The position numbers and the translations under genes are program-made. DNA of 46,102 nt from Fibrobacter sp. Lineage in GTDB: Bacteria > Fibrobacterota > Fibrobacteria > Fibrobacterales > Fibrobacteraceae. Under the pieces are notes generated by a model. It did not search any database. It was not told the origin of the DNA and saw only the letters and a program-made list of their open reading frames with translations. Below, piece by piece: positions 15,147 to 23,633 of this stretch (the stretch's first letter is position 1; each line of letters starts with the position of its first letter). The stretch lies in NCBI GenBank assembly GCA_024398995.1, contig JAKSIE010000012.1:1-46102 (forward strand), given 5' to 3'.

Positions 15147-16105
15147 TGAAGAAAGTACTCGGTATGGGCGCTGCCCTTGTGGATGTTTTGGCTAATGTTA
15201 GCGACGAATGGATTGCTTCTCAGGGCGTTCAGAAAGGCGGCATGAATATGGTGGACTGGCCCCAGATGGAAAAGTTCCTGGGCAGTCTTGAAAAGCCTAT
15301 TCGCGTTCCTGGCGGTTCCACCTGCAACACCATGGTAGGCGTTGCAAAGTTGGGTGGCCGTGCTGCATTCATCAGCAAGGTCGCAAAGGATGAACTGGGT
15401 GATTTGTTCCAGGCTCATTTGAAGAATTCCGGCGTGGAATCCAAGATGGGAATTTCCGATGTGGCAACCGGTTGCGTATTTAGCGCTGTTACTCCCGACG
15501 CTCAACGCTCCATGTGGACTTACCTGGGAGCCTCCGACTTCCTGGTTTCTGAAGACTTTGTGCCGGCTTTGTTTGATGATGTTTCTTTGCTCTATGCTGA
15601 AGGCTACCGTGCCTTTAACGCAGATTGTTTCAAGAAGTCCTTCACTTTGGCTCGTTCCCTGGGCGTAGAAACCGCTTTGGATTTTAGTTCCTTTGGCGTT
15701 GTGGATGCTTGCCGCAAGACTTTTGACGAATTGTTCGAAAACAAGATGATCGATATCATCATTGCTAACGAAGACGAAGCTTTCGCTTACGCCGGCGTCA
15801 AGGAAGAAGCCGCTCTCGAAGTTCTTGCCAAGAAGGCCAAGGTGGCTGTGGTAAAGATTGGTAAGCGTGGCGCCTTGATTTCCAAGGATGGCGTGGTGAC
15901 CCGTGTTCAGGCTGGCCCTGCAAAGGCTATTGATACTACCGGCGCAGGCGACTTGTGGGCATCGGGATTTATTTATGGCTACATGAACGGCTGGGATATG
16001 GAACGTGCTGGTAACTTGGGTAGCGTTGTATCCAACGAAGTTGTCCAGGTCATGGGCGCTCAAATTCCCGAAGAAGGCTGGGCTCGCATTAAAGCTCAAA
16101 TGTAA
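15146..16105 (+). CDS. PfkB-family carbohydrate/nucleoside kinase, adenosine-kinase-like
   Basis: 319 residues of the ribokinase fold. It opens VLGMGAALVDVLANVSDEWI, has the substrate-side VPGGSTCNTMVGVAKLGGRAAFISKVAKDELG around residues 52-85, and ends with the PfkB signature DTTGAGDLWASGF near residue 263, whose Asp is the catalytic base. The layout matches the adenosine kinase-like branch of the family. True substrate (adenosine, another nucleoside, or a sugar) cannot be told by reading. The ATG shares one base with the rhomboid stop, making a coaD-rhomboid-kinase chain. Confidence 0.82.
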   Translation: MKKVLGMGAALVDVLANVSDEWIASQGVQKGGMNMVDWPQMEKFLGSLEKPIRVPGGSTCNTMVGVAKLGGRAAFISKVAKDELGDLFQAHLKNSGVESKMGISDVATGCVFSAVTPDAQRSMWTYLGASDFLVSEDFVPALFDDVSLLYAEGYRAFNADCFKKSFTLARSLGVETALDFSSFGVVDACRKTFDELFENKMIDIIIANEDEAFAYAGVKEEAALEVLAKKAKVAVVKIGKRGALISKDGVVTRVQAGPAKAIDTTGAGDLWASGFIYGYMNGWDMERAGNLGSVVSNEVVQVMGAQIPEEGWARIKAQM

Positions 16106-16111
16106 GGAGTT

Positions 16112-16573
16112 ATGATGATGTTCAAGAAAGCTCTCTTGGCTTTGGGTTTTGTGGCTGCTGTTGCGTTTGCTCAGGATGCCACTCCTGCAGAAACTGCAGC
16201 TCCCGCAGTAACTGCAGCTCCCGCAGAAACTGCAACTCCCACATCCATCGAAACCGAACTGAAAGAAGAAATTGCCATCCGCGATAGCGTCATGGCTGTG
16301 CAAAGCGAATCTTGCGATGCCGAAAAGGATTCTCTACGCAAGTCTTTGGAAGTGGAACAGGCCAAGAGTGCCAACTGGGAAAAGAGCTATGAAGCAATGA
16401 AAAAAGATAACGCTCTTTGCGCTCAGGCTTTAAACGTTTCTATTGGCGTCAATGAAAAGAAAAAAGAAGAAGTAGACGAAGCTCGTAGTGCTGGCTCAAG
16501 CATGGTCACCACATCCTTTCTTGGTGGTGTGGGCTTGGGTATGCTGATTCTTTGGTTGATTACTAGAAATTAG
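16112..16573 (+). CDS. Exported Ala/Pro/Thr-repeat protein with coiled coil and C-terminal membrane segment
   Basis: Unrecognised, 153 residues. A signal peptide (MFKKALLALGFVAAVAFAQ; the start may be either of two adjacent ATGs, 16112 or 16115, after ribosome site AAGGAG) is followed by three copies of a Pro-Ala-Glu/Val-Thr repeat. A charged helical stretch with coiled-coil character follows (about 55-125), then a membrane helix (SFLGGVGLGMLILWLIT) at the C-terminus. It would be tethered to the inner membrane by its end, with a periplasmic helical body. It follows the kinase by 6 bases and may be in the same mRNA. Confidence 0.7.
   Translation: MMMFKKALLALGFVAAVAFAQDATPAETAAPAVTAAPAETATPTSIETELKEEIAIRDSVMAVQSESCDAEKDSLRKSLEVEQAKSANWEKSYEAMKKDNALCAQALNVSIGVNEKKKEEVDEARSAGSSMVTTSFLGGVGLGMLILWLITRN
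16181..16234 (+). repeat. 18-bp coding tandem repeat, three copies
   Basis: Three 18-base units (16181-16198, 16199-16216, 16217-16234) that differ at one to three positions and encode a PAETAA-like hexapeptide after the signal peptide. Copy number may vary between strains. Confidence 0.85.
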
Positions 16574-16589
16574 TTCTGATGGACGGGCT

Positions 16590-17990
16590 ATGAAGGGGTG
16601 GAGTATGCATGTGTTTTTTGCGGTGGTTTTTGCCGTTCTAATGTCTGTAGCCACCTTTGCACAAGGTGTGGCAAAGTCTCAGCATGTGCGTATTGATCCT
16701 TCTTTTGTTCCTGTGTCTTCTGTTAATTTGAAAACTGCGGAAATTGCGGCTTACATGCCTGAAGCCCAGCGCTTGTTTGTGGTGGGTGAGGATGATGTTC
16801 TTGAAATTGTCAAAATTGATGACCAGGGCAAACTGGAAAAGGAATCCCAGTTTACCTTGGAAGGTGAAGCCACCAGCGTAACTGTTTATGACAACTTGGT
16901 GGCGGTTAGCCTTTTGGCAAAACCCGCCCACGCAGAAGGTTTCGTTGAAATTTTGAAGTTCGAAGGCTCTGCATTGAGCAAGGTCGCCACATACAAGGTG
17001 GGGCATCATCCCGACATGATAACCTTCACTCCCGATGGGAAACGCTTGCTGGTAGCCTGTGAAGGCGAACCTAGCGAAGATGGTAAAATCAATCCTAAGG
17101 GCAGTGTGGCAATTTTGGAGCTAGGCTCTGATGTTGCGAAGTCTGGGACTGGTTTCACTCCGAAAATTTCAATTCTTGAATTTGACGATGCTTCGGTGGA
17201 GCCCGAATATATTTCCGTTTCTGAAGATTCCAAGTACGCTTGGGTAAGCCTGCAAGAAAATAATGCCATGGCACGCGTAGACATTGCGGCCGCAAAGATC
17301 GATACCATTTTTGATTTGGGGTATGTGGATCATTCCAAGCCGGGGTTTGGCTTAGATGCAGTGAAGGACGGCCGCATCAATATCAAGAACGAGAATATGC
17401 GTGGCTTGCGTCAGCCTGACGGCATCAAGGCATTCTCTGTTGGACAAAGAAATTTTGTGATTACGGCCAACGAAGGTGAAAGCCTGGAAAAACCAGCGGC
17501 ATGGAAATCCTATGCAAAAAAAGAACCTTGCGAAGGAGTCAAGGATTGCAAGATTACGTATGGTTCTCGCTCTATAAGTATTTTTGACGGAATGTCTGGT
17601 GAATTAATTTGGGATTCTGGGGATGCCCTGGAACAGGCCGCTGCAAAATTTACGCCGGAATATTTTAACTGGAATTCCAAGAAAGGCAAAAAGAAAATTG
17701 ATACCCGTAGCGATGATAAGGGCTGTGAACCTGAAAATGTAACCTATGGCTATACCCACGGAAGGCGCCTTGTTTTTGTTGGCTTGGAACGGGCTGGTGC
17801 CATTGCTGTTTTTGATGCGACGGATTTTAAGTCTCCGAAATTGATCCAATATATTATGGATCCAAGCCACCGCGGTCCAGAGGGAATCCTGTTTATTCCG
17901 TCTGAAAAAAGCCCGGTGAAGCACACGGCATTGCTGGTTGTTGGCTTTGAATACAGCAAGACTTTGGTAGTGTACAAAGTTGATCCGTAA
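16590..17990 (+). CDS. Secreted choice-of-anchor I domain beta-propeller protein
   Basis: 466 residues with an N-terminal signal peptide (HVFFAVVFAVLMSVATFAQG; start at 16590 or, less likely, 16605). The body matches the choice-of-anchor I family: VGHHPDMITFTPDGKRLLVACEGEPSEDGKINPKGSVAI, PEYISVSEDSKYAWVSLQENNAMARVDI, GLRQPDGIKAFSVGQRNFVITANEGES, and the C-terminal HRGPEGILFIPSEKSPVKH. These repeats form a seven-bladed-propeller-like domain in exported proteins; some relatives are fused to phosphatase or nuclease domains, but none is present here. Role unknown. The ribosome site is weak. It converges on the helicase gene across a structured spacer. Confidence 0.8.
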   Translation: MKGWSMHVFFAVVFAVLMSVATFAQGVAKSQHVRIDPSFVPVSSVNLKTAEIAAYMPEAQRLFVVGEDDVLEIVKIDDQGKLEKESQFTLEGEATSVTVYDNLVAVSLLAKPAHAEGFVEILKFEGSALSKVATYKVGHHPDMITFTPDGKRLLVACEGEPSEDGKINPKGSVAILELGSDVAKSGTGFTPKISILEFDDASVEPEYISVSEDSKYAWVSLQENNAMARVDIAAAKIDTIFDLGYVDHSKPGFGLDAVKDGRINIKNENMRGLRQPDGIKAFSVGQRNFVITANEGESLEKPAAWKSYAKKEPCEGVKDCKITYGSRSISIFDGMSGELIWDSGDALEQAAAKFTPEYFNWNSKKGKKKIDTRSDDKGCEPENVTYGYTHGRRLVFVGLERAGAIAVFDATDFKSPKLIQYIMDPSHRGPEGILFIPSEKSPVKHTALLVVGFEYSKTLVVYKVDP

Positions 17991-18241
17991 ATGTCCCGCT
18001 AAATAACTGCCTTGGACTCCCTCCAGTCCAAACCCAAAGTCCTTGAATGTAGCCGCAGTTTCATGTAGCTGCGGGTTGCGCTTGGCGTTTGATGTCGTCT
18101 GACGTTCGCGGAACTCCAAAGTTATATAGCGGTATAAATGGGGACTGGTATGTCGGACTGGAACGACTCCGACGAAGTCGGGTGAACGAAGTGAGCGTCG
18201 TGACAGGACGATGTACCAGGAACCGAATCCCGCTAGATAAC
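17991..18241. repeat. Structured palindromic intergenic element overlapping the helicase stop codon
   Basis: The spacer between two convergent genes is densely self-complementary. From 18121 to 18241 there are imperfect terminal inverted repeats: GTTATATAGCGG (18121-18132) against CCGCTAGATAAC (18230-18241), 11 of 12 pairing, and CTGGTATGTCG (18145-18155) against CGATGTACCAG (18209-18219), 9 of 11 pairing. An inner hairpin GTCGGA/TCCGAC lies between them. A further near copy of the end, CCGCTAAATAAC, is at 17996-18007. Additional hairpins TTGGACT/AGTCCAA and CCGCAG/CTGCGG fill 18012-18080. The helicase stop (TAG on the minus strand, 18233-18235) lies inside the right end. It resembles a REP/MITE-like element or a structured RNA. 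Confidence 0.6.
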
Positions 18242-20845
18242 AGCCTCGGGCCATGGGTGCTTGGGATATCTTCCGCGAAGTTCCTTTCTCAGTTCAGGAT
18301 AAGTATTCTTCCAGAATCCTGTAAGGTCCCAGGTCTTTTGCATACTGCGGAAATTGGGGGCAAGGATGTCGTAACGGACTCGCAGTTTTTTGTCTGCAAT
18401 CCAGTGCTCCCCTGTAATAGGCGTGGCTTTTCCTGAGGCGCGGTCCACTTGCATAAAGTCTTCGATGCGGGCGGATATTTCAATGAGGACGCCATCGGCA
18501 CTTTGTGTGATGAGATTGCTGTTTGTTGTGCTAGGCTCTGCTGCATCCACCTGCTGATAGGTGTAGCGGGCGCGCTTGCCGTTGGGAAGTGTAAAATGAT
18601 CGGGGAAGGTTTTGTTCAACCATTGAAGCATTCCCTTGCCGAAATAGTCTTCAATGATTGCGCGGTAGCGGTCTTCGTTCAAGTCGCGCAGCAGAAAAAT
18701 TCCGCTGGTGAACTCGTCAAAGATCAGTTCCATGTCTTCGTCATTAAATTCCGGCAGACCGTATTCCGGATAGAACTTGGCAGCGAGACGCATCTTGATG
18801 AGTAATGTTTCTACAGTTTCCGTATGGTAGCGTCCGGTCCAGTTTTCCTTTTCCAGTTTTTCGCGCCAGGCGTTTACGGTAAGTTCCTTTAGCTTGGACA
18901 GTACGGCGGGGGAGGCTTCCTGCGGGAGAATTTCCTTGCGGCTGAGTTCTCGGGAATCGTTTGCGTCACATTGAATCTCTACGCCGATAAAACGTTCCTG
19001 ACCACTGCGCCACAGCAACTCATAATTGACGACAGCTTGGTCGGTTTCGAGCAGTTCCTTAGGAACAGGAACGTAAAGGCTTACCCGTAATTCCGATTTG
19101 CTGCCGCCACCGGTACGCAACATGCTCATAGCCAGCAATGCGTGTGGCTGTTCCGCAACTTGCAAACGAATGATGTTCTGGTTAGGCAACTTGTACACGT
19201 CACCTGTAGGCGTTGCCAAACGGTCCGGGAAAGCCTTCAACAGAGTCTTGATAATTTGCAGTTCATTGGCTTGCTTTGATCCCGTTTCTGCAACACTGCC
19301 GAACTGTTCTTTTCTGTAATCCAGCAACTGACGGAGAGTCAACGAAATTTCGCGGGGCACATTCATGCTCTTGGAAAGCGTGTCTCGGGCAAGTGTCAGA
19401 AGATTCAGTGGAACCTTGGACTTTTGCACAGTCTCTGTTCCGGAATGAATCCACGCCATGGCTGCGAGCATTAGGTCAGGCAAGTCTCCGGCTTCTTTTG
19501 CAGAAGCGAGAATCAATGCCAATGAAACATCTCCGATGGGTGACTGGATTGCCTTGAGGCCAAGTTCCGTAATGGCTCCGTCCGCAATCATGCCGATGTC
19601 GTTCAACAGTTTTGATGCTGACTGCTGTCGGTTTGCAGGCATGGCCGTCGGCAAAGTCAATTCGCAGACGCTTCCGGTTTTTTCCGCAAGGGCCCTCTCC
19701 AGTGCCGCCTTCTGTAACAAGAACTCCGAGGGCTCAATCAGCGTCACCTCGGGAATGATTCCCCTGGGCATACGCTTTTCCGCATCCTCGCTCCAGAGGC
19801 GGATGGCACAACCATTTTGTGTTCGTCCTGAACGTCCGGAACGCTGGATGGCGTTCTGCATGGAAATCATTGCGGTGCGAAGAACATTCACCTTTTCACT
19901 GTCGTCATATTCGCTGACTCGTTCCACGCCGCTATCTACAACGCCACTGACGTTAGGAACTGTAATGGATGTTTCCGCAATGTTTGTGGTGAATATGACG
20001 CGAGGCTTTTCTGTTTCTTCAAAAATGCGATCCTGGGTTTCTCGATCTTGTCCGCCGAATAAGTCCAGGTATTCTGCAGTGTTGGGGCCAAGTGCTTCTT
20101 CGACGGCACTGTGGCAGCGGGCGATTTCGCCTTTACCCGGAAGAAATACCAACGTGGTTTTCCAGATGCCGTTCATGTACAGAGTGCGTAAAGCACGAAC
20201 CACTTCTGCTTCTTGGGTGTTACCTGCCATGGGATTCTGGTTAATGATCTGGACCGGATAAAGGGAATGGCCCAGTTCCAGACATTTTACTCCCAGAGCT
20301 TTTTCCATTTCCTCGCGGTTCAGCTTTGCGGACATCACTGCGATGCGTGGCGCGATCTTATTTTGCGCGGCGTTCTCTAGCGCGGCGCTCTCCTGCGCGG
20401 TCCCTGCGTTTACACTTAGCAGTTTCAGCAAGTAGCTGAACAACAAGTCCATGTCGGCCTTACGTTCGTGGTATTCGTCGAACACCACCCAGTCTGCTTC
20501 CATCTTTCCGTGGAGCAGTTCCTGCAAAAAGTTACCATAGGTCTGGAATAAAATCTTGGTCGCGGAACTTTTGCAAGTGTCTTGCCTAAACTGATAACCG
20601 ATGGTCTTGCCGCAGCTTTCTCCGTGCAGCTTGGCGGAATACTGGGCCAAAGCCAGTGCGGCAATTCGCCTAGGCTGTAGAACCACCACACGTCCCTCGC
20701 AATGCCTGCTTAGGAACCAGGGGATAAACAAAGACTTACCGGAACCTGTGGGGGCTTCCACAAGAAGGTTCTTCGATTCCTGGAGCGCAGCCTCAAGCTT
20801 ACTCTCCTCTTCAGCGATGGCGAGATCTTTGTAGGTTCTGGACAT
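18233..20845 (-). CDS. hrpB: HrpB-type DEAH-box ATP-dependent helicase
   Basis: 870-residue superfamily 2 helicase. Motifs in order: EAPTGSGKS near residue 30 (Walker A), VVVLQPRRIAALALAQ, GYQFRQDTCKSSATKILFQTYGNFL, VVFDEYHERKADMDLL near 128 (motif II, DEYH), VMSAKLNREEM (motif III), FTTNIAETSITVPNVSGVVDSGVER and QRSGRSGRTQNGCAIRLW (motif VI). A long C-terminal region follows, as in HrpB, whose biological role is poorly known in most bacteria. Length is near the usual 820. The gene starts only a few bases past the terminator hairpin of the gene at 20923, with no strong promoter in between. The last codons and stop lie within a palindromic element. Confidence 0.82.
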   Translation of the reverse strand: MSRTYKDLAIAEEESKLEAALQESKNLLVEAPTGSGKSLFIPWFLSRHCEGRVVVLQPRRIAALALAQYSAKLHGESCGKTIGYQFRQDTCKSSATKILFQTYGNFLQELLHGKMEADWVVFDEYHERKADMDLLFSYLLKLLSVNAGTAQESAALENAAQNKIAPRIAVMSAKLNREEMEKALGVKCLELGHSLYPVQIINQNPMAGNTQEAEVVRALRTLYMNGIWKTTLVFLPGKGEIARCHSAVEEALGPNTAEYLDLFGGQDRETQDRIFEETEKPRVIFTTNIAETSITVPNVSGVVDSGVERVSEYDDSEKVNVLRTAMISMQNAIQRSGRSGRTQNGCAIRLWSEDAEKRMPRGIIPEVTLIEPSEFLLQKAALERALAEKTGSVCELTLPTAMPANRQQSASKLLNDIGMIADGAITELGLKAIQSPIGDVSLALILASAKEAGDLPDLMLAAMAWIHSGTETVQKSKVPLNLLTLARDTLSKSMNVPREISLTLRQLLDYRKEQFGSVAETGSKQANELQIIKTLLKAFPDRLATPTGDVYKLPNQNIIRLQVAEQPHALLAMSMLRTGGGSKSELRVSLYVPVPKELLETDQAVVNYELLWRSGQERFIGVEIQCDANDSRELSRKEILPQEASPAVLSKLKELTVNAWREKLEKENWTGRYHTETVETLLIKMRLAAKFYPEYGLPEFNDEDMELIFDEFTSGIFLLRDLNEDRYRAIIEDYFGKGMLQWLNKTFPDHFTLPNGKRARYTYQQVDAAEPSTTNSNLITQSADGVLIEISARIEDFMQVDRASGKATPITGEHWIADKKLRVRYDILAPNFRSMQKTWDLTGFWKNTYPELRKELRGRYPKHPWPEAVI

Positions 20846-20854
20846 ATTCTCTCA

Positions 20855-20881
20855 TAAAAAAAAGCGCGACCTTCATCGCGC
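20855..20881 (-). terminator. Rho-independent terminator of the 20923-21390 gene, just before hrpB
   Basis: On the minus strand, GCGCGA/TCGCGC with a 6-base loop, followed by a run of eight to nine T. The hrpB ATG (20845) is only about 10 bases past the T run, so hrpB may depend on read-through or on a promoter hidden in this region. Confidence 0.85.
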
Positions 20882-20922
20882 AATTTATTGTAAAGTATAA
20901 ACTTTACGCTTGAGCTGTTAAA

Positions 20923-21390
20923 CTACTGACGGGGGTACTTCAGCTTGTCGCCGGTTGCAACGTCGACGTAGGGCTTCTTGCCTTCGCGGAACTTCTGGTT
21001 GATTACCAGGTTTTCGATACGGCGCTTTACGCCTGCGTCGGTCTTGCAGAAGAAGTAGACAACCTTGTTGGTGCCCGGAACCAGGAACATAGCGAGCTTG
21101 TACTTCTGGGAAACGGCGCGACGGAAGAACTTCAGGTCTTCTTTCTTGGGAATGACGAAGTTGCTGCCTTCCTTCACTTCGCAGATCATGTCTGCGTCTG
21201 CCAACAGGGCCTGAGACTTCTGCTTGAGAGCAGCAAAGTTCGGTTCGGTATTCTTTCTAATGGTTTCGATATTGAATGCGCCACCGCCTTCCTTGAGAGC
21301 CTTGCGAACTCCGCGAACGGCAAAAATAATGACAACAACCAAAACGATTGCTACCAGGTAGGGCCAGTTATTGGCGAGAAAGTCTAACAT
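20923..21390 (-). CDS. Membrane-anchored protein of unknown function
   Basis: 155 residues not recognised. One N-terminal membrane segment (about 9-26, WPYLVAIVLVVVIIFAVRG) is followed by a basic stretch and a soluble cytoplasmic domain with mixed alpha/beta character (KYKLAMFLVPGTNKVVYFFCKTD). A good ribosome site (AGAGGTG) precedes the ATG, and the strong terminator at 20855 ends it, so it is a well-expressed single gene. The tail KKPYVDVATGDKLKYPRQ is basic. No function can be assigned. Confidence 0.7.
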   Translation of the reverse strand: MLDFLANNWPYLVAIVLVVVIIFAVRGVRKALKEGGGAFNIETIRKNTEPNFAALKQKSQALLADADMICEVKEGSNFVIPKKEDLKFFRRAVSQKYKLAMFLVPGTNKVVYFFCKTDAGVKRRIENLVINQKFREGKKPYVDVATGDKLKYPRQ

Positions 21391-21537
21391 GAAAACACCT
21401 CTTTTCTATTTACGTGCCCAAAAATAAAAAAATCAAATACTGACGAGAGAATAATTCTATGGAAAAAGCAAAGTTTGTTGGTCTAAAAAGGGAATATTTT
21501 TAAATTTGCAGTGAACGATTACTGGATGATACACAAA

Positions 21538-22821
21538 ATGAAAAAAAATGCTCACCTTTTAGGATTTGTTCTTGGCGTAGCCCTTCTAGGTATGCCGGTT
21601 CTTTCCTTTGGTGGCCAGTGTGCCGAAGGTGCTGTCGTTAAATCCATCAAACTGCATGGTCTTGAGCACACAAAGAAACGTGTGGTGGAACGGGAGCTTC
21701 AGAACAAGGTTGGGGAGGCTTATTCCGAAGAAAAGTTCAAGGTGGAAAAACTGAAACTTCAGGACCTGGACTTATTTACCGAGATTTCCGCAAGTTGTGA
21801 ATCTGCGGCAGATGGCTCCGTGGAACTGACCTATAATCTCAAGGAAATTTTCCGTTGGATTCCTGCTCCTGCGGGCAAAAAGACGGACCGTGACGGCTTG
21901 ATGCTGGGCTTGGCCCTGGCAAATCTGAATGTAATGGGTGAGGACATTCGTGCGGAAATCCAATACCGTACTTCTGTGGATCCTTTCTTTGATCGCAATG
22001 AGTATGCCCTGTACGCCAGTTCCCCATATTTGTTCGGACTTCCTATCGGTTGGAATTTTGAATTTCTCCGTACCAACAGCTGGGATAACTTGCGTAAGTT
22101 CCAGGATGCCAGTTGGCTTGCGGACCTGGATCTTAATGTTGATTTGAATGAGACCTTCTCGCTTTTAATTTCCGGTGCTTACCGCTACCTGGAAGGTGGT
22201 GCCGGACATTTGCCCGAATTTGGACTTGGCTTTATTGTTGACAAACGAGACTCCGAACTGGATTCCCGAAAGGGTTATTACCTGGAGTATATGTTGACTC
22301 ACATTGGCTCTGGCGTGGGGGTGAACCACAAGGGCGAAAATTACTGGGAAGTTCTTTGGGATGCTCGTGGCTATGCAACTGTGGGCAAGTTCGTTACCGG
22401 AGCAACGGCCTTATTCCGTTATCGTCCTGGAACCGTAGCCTCGTATGATTACTACTACCATGGCGGAGCCAACACGTTCCGCGGGCATGAGGCGGATTCC
22501 TTGAGCCTCGGTGTTCATGAAGCGCTTTTGAATTTGGAAGAACGTTTTGTCTTGTTGGAACGTCGTTCCGCCAGCGTGTTCGGGATAAACTTCTTCTACG
22601 GGCTCCAGCTGGTGGCGGGCCTCGATGGAAGCGTCCTGTGGGACAATGGACTTCCGCACTGGAAAAACTATGAAGGCGCTGTCTATGGCGGTGTTCATCT
22701 GATTATTCCGGCTTTGGACCGTGTGCGCCTCGAGGTGGGCTACAGTCCTGATCGCGGTGAACCGGTGTTCTATTTTGGCCTTTTCGACAAGACTATTTCC
22801 TCTCGTTGGCGCAGCCGCTAA
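21538..22821 (+). CDS. Omp85/BamA-family outer-membrane protein, short form with one POTRA domain
   Basis: About 427 residues. Signal peptide at MKKNAHLLGFVLGVALLGMPVLSFG, then one POTRA-like domain (about 30-105; VVKSIKLHGLEHTKKRVVERELQNKVGEAYSEE then LDLFTEISASCE), then a beta-barrel of about 320 residues with alternating aromatic strands. The motifs GLGFIVDKRDSELDSRKGYYLEY and YYYHGGANTFRGHEADSL correspond to surface-antigen D15 strands. BamA has five POTRA domains, so this is closer to short Omp85 relatives used in secretion or lipid handling. The open frame extends upstream to a GTG at 21511; I prefer 21538 because it gives a standard signal peptide. Confidence 0.78.
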   Translation: MKKNAHLLGFVLGVALLGMPVLSFGGQCAEGAVVKSIKLHGLEHTKKRVVERELQNKVGEAYSEEKFKVEKLKLQDLDLFTEISASCESAADGSVELTYNLKEIFRWIPAPAGKKTDRDGLMLGLALANLNVMGEDIRAEIQYRTSVDPFFDRNEYALYASSPYLFGLPIGWNFEFLRTNSWDNLRKFQDASWLADLDLNVDLNETFSLLISGAYRYLEGGAGHLPEFGLGFIVDKRDSELDSRKGYYLEYMLTHIGSGVGVNHKGENYWEVLWDARGYATVGKFVTGATALFRYRPGTVASYDYYYHGGANTFRGHEADSLSLGVHEALLNLEERFVLLERRSASVFGINFFYGLQLVAGLDGSVLWDNGLPHWKNYEGAVYGGVHLIIPALDRVRLEVGYSPDRGEPVFYFGLFDKTISSRWRSR

Positions 22822-22865
22822 CAAATTCTTGCTATCCTCATAAAGATTCATTTTTGTTAAAAATG

Positions 22866-22886
22866 CTTTACGAAATTTACGTAAAG
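22866..22886. promoter_or_regulatory. Inverted repeat upstream of ppa, operator-like
   Basis: CTTTACG, 7 bases, CGTAAAG: a perfect 7-bp inverted repeat, just upstream of a -10-like TAAATT (about 22891). The position suits a regulator site; a hairpin in RNA is also possible. Confidence 0.35.
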
Positions 22887-22957
22887 TGTTAAATTTATAC
22901 GAGAACCTTATTGAATGAACAAAATTGCCCCAGTGCGTATGGGGATTTGGAGTATAG

Positions 22958-23548
22958 ATGTCAATTAACTATCTGGATTTGCCAATCGGAAAAAAGTATC
23001 CCTACGAAGTGGATTGCGTAGTGGAAATCGGCAAGGATACCAACCTGAAGTATGAATACGACGAACGCCTTCACGTGTTCCGTCTTGACCGCTGCTTGCT
23101 TAGCTCCATGAGCTATCCTTGCACCTATGGATTTATTCCTAGCACCAAGGCAGACGATGGCGATGCCTTGGATATGCTGATCTACAGCCCCGCCTCCATG
23201 ATGACCGGAACCGTTTGCACTTGCCGTGTGATTGGAGCCCTGGACATGACTGATGGTGGCAAGAAGGACTATAAGGTTCTGGGCGTGCCCGTTTTCAATC
23301 CCCGTCCCATCAAGGACATTACCGATGTGGACCAGATGTTCCTCCGCATTACCAAGAACTTCTTCCAGAACTACAAGGAATTGGAAGGTAAGGATGTTCA
23401 GATTGGCGATTGGATGAATGCAGAATTTGCCCGTGAAAAGGTAATCGTTGCTCACCGCGCCTACTTCCAGAACCAGGTGCAGATTCCGGAAACCCGCTAC
23501 CAGGAACCGGAAGTCAACGAAAACCTCCCGCCTGAGGAATTAATTTAA
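22958..23548 (+). CDS. ppa: Inorganic pyrophosphatase, family I
   Basis: Hydrolyses pyrophosphate to phosphate, driving biosynthetic reactions. The 196 residues show the soluble family I signatures: EIGKDTNLKYEYDERLHVFRLDR near residues 22-44 (substrate Lys and Arg), YPCTYGFIPST near 50, ADDGDALDMLI near 64 (the metal-binding D-G-D-x-x-D), and DITDVDQMFLRITKNFF near 121. Length is typical. The ribosome site GGAG is 7 bases before the ATG, directly after a small hairpin CCCCA/TGGGG (22929-22945) that could affect its access. Followed by a bidirectional terminator. Confidence 0.94.
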   Translation: MSINYLDLPIGKKYPYEVDCVVEIGKDTNLKYEYDERLHVFRLDRCLLSSMSYPCTYGFIPSTKADDGDALDMLIYSPASMMTGTVCTCRVIGALDMTDGGKKDYKVLGVPVFNPRPIKDITDVDQMFLRITKNFFQNYKELEGKDVQIGDWMNAEFAREKVIVAHRAYFQNQVQIPETRYQEPEVNENLPPEELI

Positions 23549-23585
23549 GCTGATTGTCGCGGACTTCACGAAACTCTATAAAAAA

Positions 23586-23614
23586 GGCCTGCTTTGATGC
23601 AGGTCTTTTTTTTT
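23586..23614. terminator. Bidirectional terminator between ppa and the radical SAM gene
   Basis: GGCCTGC/GCAGGTC stem with a 6-base loop. Nine T follow on the plus strand; on the minus strand the run is TTTTTT. It serves both convergent genes. Confidence 0.85.
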
Positions 23615-23633
23615 GTCGCAGTTCGGTAAATGG

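Noticed and set aside
17604..18254. A 216-residue minus-strand frame over the end of the choice-of-anchor I gene and the spacer
   Set aside because: It has no recognisable domain, runs through the palindromic element and is opposite a well-supported gene.
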